Shown: positions 28,255 to 35,557 of the stretch, piece by piece
How the letters are laid out: each line of letters starts with the position of its first letter
How positions within the stretch are numbered: position 1 is the first letter of the stretch
Source: Polyangiaceae bacterium
Lineage (GTDB): Bacteria; Myxococcota_A; Polyangia; Polyangiales; Polyangiaceae
Length of the DNA stretch: 64,000 nucleotides
Assembly (NCBI GenBank): GCA_023150915.1
Contig: JAKLKA010000033.1
Span: 29,043 to 93,042, forward strand
Reading direction: 5' to 3'
Notes under the pieces: model-generated
What the model was told of the DNA's origin: nothing
What the model saw: the letters and a program-made list of their open reading frames with translations, nothing else
Databases searched by the model: none
Position numbers and translations under genes: made by a program

Positions 28255-28566
28255 ATGGGACTGCTCGCACGCGCCAAGGTGATCCCGTACAACGCCCAGG
28301 TGGAGTTGAGTGATCTGAACGCGACCGACTACCCGCAATGGCGGACCGGGCACGAGGCGGCTGTGGCACTGGCTGACTGCGTCGCAGTAGCGACGCAAGG
28401 CGATGAGGCAGGAAAGGTGGTCGTTGAGATCTGGTACGGCGAACTTCAACTCGACGACCCCGCCATTCGGGAGCCGGTCTTCGAAGCGGGTCGGTATCAT
28501 CTGCGAGTTTTCACCTCGCCGGTGGGAGCGCCGCCCGCACGCGTGTACTTCCTGCTGAGTTCGTAG
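28255..28566 (+). CDS. Small cytosolic-looking protein, putative cognate immunity to the nuclease
   Basis: 103 aa, no signal peptide, starts 2 nt after the nuclease stop; no family recognised. Confidence 0.5.
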   Translation: MGLLARAKVIPYNAQVELSDLNATDYPQWRTGHEAAVALADCVAVATQGDEAGKVVVEIWYGELQLDDPAIREPVFEAGRYHLRVFTSPVGAPPARVYFLLSS

Positions 28567-28860
28567 AGGGCGCTTTGTGCGGCTGGGAGTGGACGCCGCG
28601 TTCCGTCCAACGTCGGCGTTGAGCTGCGGCGGCGCGTTCCAGTGTCGGGCCTCGCGTAATCAGAGCCGAGCTCGCCGCCGTCAGCTCCAACGCTCTGTTG
28701 GACAGTGTCCCGGTGTCCCGGTCCACCGACGTTTCCGCTGAAAGAATGACGCCTCTTTCAAGCCTCCATCCGACGATCCCGGCCTCCCGGAGGCGCTGGT
28801 CTGGCCGTCCGGGACGCTTATGCTTGGCTCGCGGCTGCACCCGCGCGGACCACGCGTGGC

Positions 28861-29796
28861 GTGAAGAGGACGGAGCTCATGCCAGGCTCCCGCGCGCCGG
28901 GCCGCCGGGCCCTGCGCTGGGCCAAATGGGCTCGCCCGACGGAGCGCGGTGCGATAGGCTTGGCTCGCAAGAAAGCACGCAACTCGCGGCGGCAACGCGC
29001 CGACCAGAAGCTCAAGTTGGAACCGGCCGAGACTCCGCCTGATGGCTTGTGGTTGGGACCGAGGGGAGAGCCCCGCCGGCCCGCGCTCTGGCCCGGCGAG
29101 CCGCCCTCGGCGGTGGTGGTCGGCTCCCACGCGGCGGGCGTGCTCGAGCTCACGCGAGCGTTGCGGCGCATGGAGTGTCCCGCAGACGGTCTCTCCTCCG
29201 TGGCGGCGCTGCTCGACCACGTCCAGGCCAGCGTCGATGTGATCCTGGTCGATCTGGCCGACGCACCCCTCGGCGCGTTCGATGCCGCCCTGAAGCTGCG
29301 CGCCGACCAGCGTGCGCGGTGCGTGGTGGCGATCACCGCCGCCCCGCGCGCCGATCTCAGGTCCGACGCGCTCCGCCGGGGCGCCGATGACGTCGTGAGC
29401 CGACCCTTCGAGCTGGACGAGCTGTTCGCACGGATCCACGCGCTGCTTCGCCGCCTGCGCAGCCACTCGGGGGTCATGGCGGCGGTCGTGGACGTGCCCG
29501 CCGAGCGCAACGCAACCTGGCCCGAGCTGGTCGCGCAGATCGAACGCGCGCTTCCGGAGCTCGACCGTGCCGTGAAGCACCGGCAGCGCCGCTTGTTCGC
29601 GCTCTTCAAGGGCTCCGGTGGCCGCCCGGTCCGCTGGGAGGCCGCGGCGGCTCAGGCGCTGGAGACACCCTGCATGAGCCAGGCAGCTTTCTACAAGCAG
29701 GTCCGACGCCTGAACGCGAAGCTGGCGCCCTTCGGCCTGGTGATCGTCGCCGAACGCGGTTTCGGCTGGTATCTCGATCGGCTGGCGCCGCGCTGA
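28861..29796 (+). CDS. Response-regulator-like protein: receiver domain plus C-terminal winged-helix-like region
   Basis: AVVVGSHAAGVLELTRALRRM...VDVILVDLADAPLGAFDAALKLR...VVAITAAPRADLRSDALRRGADDVVSRPFELDELFARIHALLRR; C-term FGLVIVAERGFGWYLDRL; GTG start. Confidence 0.7.
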   Translation: MKRTELMPGSRAPGRRALRWAKWARPTERGAIGLARKKARNSRRQRADQKLKLEPAETPPDGLWLGPRGEPRRPALWPGEPPSAVVVGSHAAGVLELTRALRRMECPADGLSSVAALLDHVQASVDVILVDLADAPLGAFDAALKLRADQRARCVVAITAAPRADLRSDALRRGADDVVSRPFELDELFARIHALLRRLRSHSGVMAAVVDVPAERNATWPELVAQIERALPELDRAVKHRQRRLFALFKGSGGRPVRWEAAAAQALETPCMSQAAFYKQVRRLNAKLAPFGLVIVAERGFGWYLDRLAPR

Positions 29797-29829
29797 GCGT
29801 GGGTGAACGCGAAGCCGCCCGGCGATCCG

Positions 29830-31302
29830 CTACGCCCGCCGCAGCACGAACAACCGGGCCGCCGGCGCCTGGGCGGGACCGGGGAAGGTGCTGGCGTGAT
29901 CCTCGACGATCTCGAACGCGCTTCCGAAGAGGCGCGCCAGCGTCTCGGCGGTGTGGGGCATCGTGCCGTGCCGATCACCCTCTTCGGTGGCGTGGGTCTT
30001 GAGCAGCAAGTGTCCGCCGGGTGCCAGCAGCGTGGCCAGGTTCTCGGCATAGCGGGCGGCGGCGTCGGGGGTGAGCAGGTGCAAGCACCCGCGATCGACC
30101 GCGATGTCGAACGAGCTGCGGCGGCGGGTGTTCGTGATGTCGTCTTCCAACCAGAGCACCGAAAGCTCGGGGGAGCGCCGCCGAGCGTCTTCCAGGGCAC
30201 GCCCCGATAGGTCGGTGGCCACCACCCGGTGTCCGCGCTCGGCAGCGGCCACGGCCATGGTGCCGAGCCCCGTCCCGATGTCGAGCACCAAGGCGTGACG
30301 GGGCGCGAGGCGCTCGAACGACGCGAGCAGGTCGTCGTCGACGCGGTCGGTGTACCAGGGCAGACGCTCGGGGCGCTCGGAGGCGTACACCTGATCCCAC
30401 TCGGCGCCGCTCCGCGGGGTGACGCGCGTGCCTGCGCGGCGGAGCGCCAGCGCGGTCTCGAGCATCTGCACCACCACCTCGATCGGCGGCGCCGGGCCCA
30501 GCTTGCGCGGGCGATCGAGCGGCGGGTCGGCGACCTCGATGCCGAACGACGGATGAATGACGTGCAGGCCGTCCCGGGCCAGCTGCTCGATGTTGCGCTG
30601 CACCGCCGCGCGGGCGTACATGCCCGCGTTCATCGAGGGCGCGATGATGACCGGCGCCGCGGTGGCGAGCGCGACGGCGGAGACGATCGAGTCGAAGTTT
30701 CCGGTGGCGAGCCGGGACAGCGTGGTTGCCGTCGCCGGCCAGACCAGCACCGCGTCGGCCCAGGCAGCCAGGTCGATGTGCGGCACCGCCGTCTCGCCTT
30801 CGTACAAGTCCTGGGCCACCGGGCGATGCACCAGGCGCTCGAGGGCGTAGGCACTGACGAAGCGGAGCGCATTCTTGGTGGCCGCCACGCGCACCTCGAA
30901 ACCGCGATCGAGCAGCCGAGCGACCATCGCCGGCGCGTGCATCGCCGCCACCCCGCCGGCCAGGCACAAGACGACGCGATCGTGGCGCGGCGGCGACGCC
31001 GGCGCGGCGGGGGCGCTGTCGGGCTCGAACCGCTCGATGGCTCCGGCGTCGAGCAAGAGGCCGAGCAGCTGATCGACGACGCTGCCTTCGCCAAGCGCCG
31101 CGCCACTGAGCGCCTCCACGTGTGCCACGACCTCTCGGGGCGACCGCGGCTGCAGCAGAAAGCCGAGCACCACCCGTGCGAGCTGGGCCGACTCGGCGTG
31201 CAGCTGGTGCGCGCGACCGTCGGGCCCGAGCAGGACGGTCGTGTCCCCGGCGTCGTAGATGCGCGCCACGCGCGCGCGCCGCAGGCGGGCGGTTTCGGAC
31301 AT
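29830..31302 (-). CDS. PqqD-like / HFCD flavoprotein (CoaC/EpiD-like) / SAM methyltransferase fusion
   Basis: N-term PqqD-like (PDGRAHQLHAESAQLARVVLGFLLQPRSPREVVAHVEAL...VVDQLLGLLLDAGAIERF); HFCD VPHIDLAAWADAVLVWPATATTLSRLATGNFDSIVSAVALATAAPVIIAPSMNAGMYARAAVQRNIEQL; MT ALVLDIGTGLGTMAVAAAERGHRVVATDLS. Confidence 0.82.
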   Translation of the reverse strand: MSETARLRRARVARIYDAGDTTVLLGPDGRAHQLHAESAQLARVVLGFLLQPRSPREVVAHVEALSGAALGEGSVVDQLLGLLLDAGAIERFEPDSAPAAPASPPRHDRVVLCLAGGVAAMHAPAMVARLLDRGFEVRVAATKNALRFVSAYALERLVHRPVAQDLYEGETAVPHIDLAAWADAVLVWPATATTLSRLATGNFDSIVSAVALATAAPVIIAPSMNAGMYARAAVQRNIEQLARDGLHVIHPSFGIEVADPPLDRPRKLGPAPPIEVVVQMLETALALRRAGTRVTPRSGAEWDQVYASERPERLPWYTDRVDDDLLASFERLAPRHALVLDIGTGLGTMAVAAAERGHRVVATDLSGRALEDARRRSPELSVLWLEDDITNTRRRSSFDIAVDRGCLHLLTPDAAARYAENLATLLAPGGHLLLKTHATEEGDRHGTMPHTAETLARLFGSAFEIVEDHASTFPGPAQAPAARLFVLRRA

Positions 31303-31345
31303 CGTCCCGGATTCTCGCGGTCCAGACCGGACCGCCGTCAGGCTA

Positions 31346-31597
31346 TCAACTACTGCCGCCCGTCTTACAGCCGCCCGAGCTGGTCTTGTAGCAATCCTTG
31401 GTCGGCCCGCACGTGGTCTTGCCCTGGTCGTCCTTGCACGGCTCGCAGTCGCCGGACGGAAGCTCCGAACAGGCGACCACCGCGCTCGTGTTCTTCTGCG
31501 TCTCGTCGTCGTCGCCGCCGCACGCCAGCACCGCCGCAAAGGTGGTCACCGAGAGAGCGGTGGGTAGAAGCAACTCCCGCACGATGGGTCGAGCCAT
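31346..31597 (-). CDS. Small Cys-rich lipoprotein
   Basis: MARPIVRELLLPTALSVTTFAAVLACGGDDDETQKNTSAVVACSELPSGDCEPCKDDQGKTTCGPTKDCYKTSSGGCKTGGSS; ends about 43 nt before the fusion-enzyme start, same strand. Confidence 0.65.
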   Translation of the reverse strand: MARPIVRELLLPTALSVTTFAAVLACGGDDDETQKNTSAVVACSELPSGDCEPCKDDQGKTTCGPTKDCYKTSSGGCKTGGSS

Positions 31598-31616
31598 CCC
31601 TGGAGCCTACCACGAT

Positions 31617-31633
31617 TGTTCCCAATGGGAACA
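31617..31633. promoter_or_regulatory. Perfect palindrome TGTTCCCA-A-TGGGAACA in divergent intergenic region
   Basis: 8-bp arms, 1-nt centre, read directly. Confidence 0.55.
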
Positions 31634-31657
31634 TTGATCAATCCTCGACGGACAGGC

Positions 31658-31669
31658 TCTCTCGAGAGA
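31658..31669. promoter_or_regulatory. Perfect 12-bp palindrome TCTCTCGAGAGA in divergent intergenic region
   Basis: Read directly from sequence. Confidence 0.45.
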
Positions 31670-31690
31670 AGCCGGCTATATTTCCAGCCG

Positions 31691-32239
31691 ATGGGCCGTT
31701 GGGTCGCGCTTCTGGCTTTTCTCGTGTGTGTTCCCAGCTGTAGCAGTGGGGAGCGCAGCGCCGGCGGCGAGCTGCGGTCGCTCCCCGAGCTCGAGCTCTG
31801 GGGACACCTTCGCCACGATCCCAGCGGGCTCGCGACCGCCGCGACGCCCGGACCGCTGGGCTTCGACGCGATCGGGCAGAGCGCCCCGCGCCCTCACGCG
31901 CTGATCCACGTCTCGGGGTTCACCTGAAGCGCTTGCAAGGCAGCGGCCCGGGACATGGCCCTGGACTACCCGACCTACGCCGACAAGGCGATCTTCGTCG
32001 ATCTCCTGGCCGAAGGCGCCGACCCCACCGAACCCGCGACCCCGGTGGAGCTCGAGGCCTGGATCGTGGATCGCGAGATCCCGTTCACGACCGCCGTCGA
32101 TCTCCCGGGCGCCGGCCAGCGCATCTTGAAGGACTTCTCGCCGATCGAGAGCACCTTCTTGGTCGAGCTCGGCAGCATGACGATCGTGGAACACGCCCGG
32201 GCGCCGACCACGCTCTATCCGGCGCTCGATGCGCTGTGA
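31691..32239 (+). CDS. Thioredoxin-like (TlpA-like) lipoprotein, candidate selenoprotein with UxxC motif (TGA at 31925-31927 read as Sec)
   Basis: ORFs ending 31927 and starting 31955 are in the same frame; reading through the single TGA gives MGRWVALLAFLVCVPSCSSGE...PHALIHVSGFT-U-SACKAAARDMALDYPTYADKAIFVDLLAEG...IPFTTAVDLPG...ESTFLVELGSMTIVEHA. Confidence 0.8.
31941..31963 (+). promoter_or_regulatory. Candidate bacterial SECIS hairpin
   Basis: CAG-(c)-GGCC [CGGGACAU] GGCC-CUG: 7 bp with one bulge, 8-nt apical loop with G at positions 2-4, 13 nt after the TGA. Confidence 0.6.
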
Positions 32240-32248
32240 CGGAGCGAA

Positions 32249-33166
32249 TCAAACCACCCGCGCGGCAACGCCGAACCCGGTCAGCCCATGACGGTTGCCG
32301 TTGTAGAACATCAGCTCGCGCCCGTGCACGCGCAGCACCGCCGCGTAGCACACCATCTCCGAGTCCCACCCGGAGTCGGATCGCGCGAGCCCGATCCGCG
32401 CATCGTCGCGCGCCCAGCTCCGCCCGTCCGTCGAGGTCGCGAGGCCGATGGCGTCCGGCGCGGCATGCGAGCGAATCGTGTACCAGAGCTCCCAGCCCCG
32501 GTCGCCGTGAGCGACCCACGGCCGCCCCAGCGAAAACTCCCCGCAGTCGGGGCGCCGCGCCACGGCGCACGCACCCTCGGCTGGCCAGTGCAGACCGTCG
32601 GCGGAGAAGATCTCGCACAGGTCGTTGTTGTAGTGGGGGGAGCCGCCCGGCGCGCTCCACCCCCGCGACGCCCAGTACCAGCCGCGAAAGCCCCCGCCCG
32701 GCTCCGAGACCACGAACGGCGCACCCCGCGAGAACGGCTCGACCACGCTGCGATCGAGCACGGGCACCTGGCTGACGCGCACGAACGACCGGCCCCCATC
32801 GCGACTCTTGGCGAGACCCGCGAAGAGCAGATACGGCACGCGCTCGGCGCGCTGCCAGCCGACGTAGTACATCCACAGCTCGGCGCCGACCCAGAGCACG
32901 CACGACGGCGTGACCCCGCTGTCGTCGAAGGTGCCGAGGGCTCCGAGATCGAGCGCGGGCTCCGGGGCCTGATCCACGACGCGCGTCGGGTCCCGCGCGT
33001 CCAGATCCACCCAGCCCGCGCGCCCGAACGACTGCGCGTCGAGGGAGGCGAAGTACACGCGGATCACGTCGCCCAGCACGACCGGGGTCGGCATCAGCGC
33101 GTGGGTCTTGGCCCAGCTCCGGGTGCCGTCGGGACAGAAGATCCGGCCGAGCTTCTTCCAGCTCAT
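32249..33166 (-). CDS. Glycosidase-like five-bladed beta-propeller protein
   Basis: MSWKKLGRIFCPDGTRSWAKTHALMPTPVVLGDVIRVYFASLDAQSFGRAGWVDLDARDP...GLAKSRDGGRSFVRV...GFRGWYWASRGWS...LWYTIRSH; family level only. Confidence 0.65.
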   Translation of the reverse strand: MSWKKLGRIFCPDGTRSWAKTHALMPTPVVLGDVIRVYFASLDAQSFGRAGWVDLDARDPTRVVDQAPEPALDLGALGTFDDSGVTPSCVLWVGAELWMYYVGWQRAERVPYLLFAGLAKSRDGGRSFVRVSQVPVLDRSVVEPFSRGAPFVVSEPGGGFRGWYWASRGWSAPGGSPHYNNDLCEIFSADGLHWPAEGACAVARRPDCGEFSLGRPWVAHGDRGWELWYTIRSHAAPDAIGLATSTDGRSWARDDARIGLARSDSGWDSEMVCYAAVLRVHGRELMFYNGNRHGLTGFGVAARVV

Positions 33167-33912
33167 CGGCGGCGGACCTCGGCCAGCATCTCTGCTCCGT
33201 GCTCGGGGAAGCGCTCGGCCACACGTTCGAGTGCGGCAAGGGCACTCCGGTCGAGAATGCCCGAGTCGAACAGCGCCTCCATCTGCGCGTGGGAAAATGG
33301 CTTGAGAAAGTAGGTAGCGAAGCGCAGCACCTCGAAGCCAGCGGCCTCGAGGCTGTTCACGAATCCCTCGCGGTCGAAGCGCGTGTGGCGCCCGAAGCGC
33401 CGCTCCATCTCCGAGGGCTCGGACAGCTGACCCAAGAGGCCCATCTCCAGCGCCAGCACGCGGTGCAGCGAGCGGACGTTCGGCACGTTGACGTGCACCA
33501 CCGTCTCGCGGGCGCACAGACCGTGCACGGCCTGAAGCAGCCGGGTCGGCTCCGGCACCTCGTGCAAGAGGCTCGAGACCACGATCAAATCGAAGTCTTG
33601 CCCAAGCTCCGGCGCGAGCGCTTCCAGCGTGCCCTGGTGCACGCGGACGCGCGCGCTGTCGCCGGCCAGAGCCCGCGCCCGGGCGCAGAACTCGGGAACC
33701 GGCTCGACCAGGGTGTACGCCTCGACGCTGGGCAGGTGCAGAAACAGCGGTTCGAGCCCGGAGCCCACCTCGAGCAGTCGGCGGTGCGGGTAGCGCGCGG
33801 CAGTCCCCAGCACCTGCCGCCGGCGCGCGTCGACCATCACCGTCTCGAACCAACCGGTGCCCCCGGCGTATTGCGCCGCGTAGCGCTCACCGTAGTCGCT
33901 CAGGGTGGTCAC
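33163..33912 (-). CDS. SAM-dependent class I methyltransferase
   Basis: RRLLEVGSGLEPLFLHLPSVEAYTLVEPVPEFCARARAL...FDLIVVSSLLHEVPEPTRLL; GTG start. Confidence 0.8.
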   Translation of the reverse strand: MTTLSDYGERYAAQYAGGTGWFETVMVDARRRQVLGTAARYPHRRLLEVGSGLEPLFLHLPSVEAYTLVEPVPEFCARARALAGDSARVRVHQGTLEALAPELGQDFDLIVVSSLLHEVPEPTRLLQAVHGLCARETVVHVNVPNVRSLHRVLALEMGLLGQLSEPSEMERRFGRHTRFDREGFVNSLEAAGFEVLRFATYFLKPFSHAQMEALFDSGILDRSALAALERVAERFPEHGAEMLAEVRRR

Positions 33913-34877
33913 GCCTCGCCTCGCCCGCCGAGGGCCCAGAGGTAGTGATCGTGCACCACGGCACGGGCGCCGAAGCCCTCTTTCTGATCGATCAGACCCA
34001 CGTTGAGCACCTGCCCGGCTTGCTCGTTGGAGATCCCGAGGTCGAACCAGCGCTTCTGCGAGCACACCTCGCCCAAGAGCCGCTCGAACACCAGATCCAG
34101 CGCGCCACACTCGCGTCCTTCGTCGCTCGAGGCGATGTACTGCGCATGCGCGACCCTCGGGGTGTCGAACATCACCACTCCCGCCAGCAGGCGGTCGTCG
34201 CGCTCGGCGACCCAGAGCGTGATTGCCTTCGGGAAGCGCGCCGCGAGCAGAGCGATCTCGCTCAGGCTGTGGGTCGGCGTCGCGCCGTGACGGGTCGCGA
34301 GCGCCGCCGTGAGCAACGGCCAGAAACGCTCGAAGCTCTGCTCGGCCCGCACCCGGACCCCCGAAGCCCGCGCCCGCCGGACGGCGCGCTGCCGGCGGTC
34401 TTGCATGCGCGGCCGCTGCGCGGGCTCGATCACCGAGAGCACGTCACGCCGGACCAGCGCGGCGCCGGCGCGGAACAGCGCATAGCGGTCCTCTTCGGCC
34501 GGCAGGCGGTGGTAGACGTGCGGCACCGTCTTGTAGAGCACCTCGGTCGCGCCCTGGGCCGCCAGAAAGCGCTCGGTCGTCGCGAACACTTCGAGCATCA
34601 GCGGTGTGGTCATGCGTTCGCCGACCACGAAGCCGCCGTAGCTGAGCCCACCGTGGGTTTCGACCCGAGCGCCGCGGCGGTGCGCCGGGAGCAGCGCCAG
34701 CCACTCGCCCCCCGCGCGGCCGACGATCAGAGAGTGATCGGCGAAGCGGTCCGCGTGGTAGCCCATGAACCCGCGCTCGAACAGGAAGGTCCCGTTCTTC
34801 GACGCCCGCACGAACGCGTCCCAGCGCTCGCCCAGCTCGGGCGAGAAGGCGCGCACCTCGAGCGGTCGCCGGCTCAT
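33909..34877 (-). CDS. GNAT/FemAB-like acyltransferase
   Basis: FVRASKNGTFLFERGFMGYHADRFADHSLIVGRAGGEWLALLPAHRRG...LTAALATRHGATPTHSLSEIALLAARFPKAITLWVAERDDRLLAGVVMFDT. Confidence 0.75.
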   Translation of the reverse strand: MSRRPLEVRAFSPELGERWDAFVRASKNGTFLFERGFMGYHADRFADHSLIVGRAGGEWLALLPAHRRGARVETHGGLSYGGFVVGERMTTPLMLEVFATTERFLAAQGATEVLYKTVPHVYHRLPAEEDRYALFRAGAALVRRDVLSVIEPAQRPRMQDRRQRAVRRARASGVRVRAEQSFERFWPLLTAALATRHGATPTHSLSEIALLAARFPKAITLWVAERDDRLLAGVVMFDTPRVAHAQYIASSDEGRECGALDLVFERLLGEVCSQKRWFDLGISNEQAGQVLNVGLIDQKEGFGARAVVHDHYLWALGGRGEA

Positions 34878-35557
34878 GCCTCGCTCGGCACCCCGAAGTA
34901 AGCGCTGGCGCTCTTGTCTCGGGCCGGGGTGCTCGTGGCGCCGAACAGGCGATCGGGCTCGGTGTCGCGCAAGATGGTCGCGCCCGCGCCTATCAGGCAG
35001 TCCCGAGCCACCGTCACGTTGTTTGCCAGGGTGGCGTTCACCCCGAGAAAGCAGCTCTCGCCGATGTCGCAAAACCCGCTCACCACCACGTGGGACGCCA
35101 GAAAAGCGTTGTCGCGGATCACGCTGTGGTGACCGATGTGATTTCCGCTCCACAGCACCACGTTGTTGCCGATCTTCACGAACGGCTGCACGGTGTTGTC
35201 TTCGAACACGAAGCAGTGCTCGCCCAGCGTGACGTTGCGCCAGACGAACGCGCAGCTGCTCACGTACGACGCCAGCCGATAGCCCATGGCCTTGCAGCGC
35301 GCGGCAAAGCGCGTTCTCAGCCGATTGAGCTGGGTGTAGGTCATGGCGGCGTACGCCGCGTGCGCGCGCGGCTCGAAGCGTTGCGCGAGCTCGTCGAACG
35401 GCACCACCGGCCGCCCGAAGAGCGAGCTCTCGCGGATGAACTCGCGGTCCACGCTGAAGGCGACCACCTCGTAGGGCGAGTCGTGGGTGAAGTATTCGTA
35501 GGCGATCTCGGCAAACGCGGTGTTACCGACGATCACCAGCTTCTCGGTCTTGGTCAT
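34874..35557 (-). CDS. NeuD/PglD-like sugar acetyltransferase (left-handed beta-helix)
   Basis: VIVGNTAFAEIAYEYFTHDSPYEVVAFSVD...hexapeptide-like NVTLGEHCFVFEDNTVQPFVKIGNNVVLWSGNHIGHHSVIRDNAFLASHVVVSGFCDIGESCFLGVNATLANNVTVARDCLIGAGA. Confidence 0.88.
   Translation of the reverse strand: MTKTEKLVIVGNTAFAEIAYEYFTHDSPYEVVAFSVDREFIRESSLFGRPVVPFDELAQRFEPRAHAAYAAMTYTQLNRLRTRFAARCKAMGYRLASYVSSCAFVWRNVTLGEHCFVFEDNTVQPFVKIGNNVVLWSGNHIGHHSVIRDNAFLASHVVVSGFCDIGESCFLGVNATLANNVTVARDCLIGAGATILRDTEPDRLFGATSTPARDKSASAYFGVPSEA

Noticed and set aside
31616-31690. Extended TTG-initiated N-terminus for the selenoprotein ORF
   Set aside because: Would run through the palindrome and precede a clean lipoprotein signal at ATG 31691
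31925-31927. Explaining the TGA as a frameshift or ordinary pseudogene stop
   Set aside because: Both sides are in the same frame and the TGA falls precisely at the redox Cys position with a hairpin following; a single-base error remains possible and is listed as the refuting test
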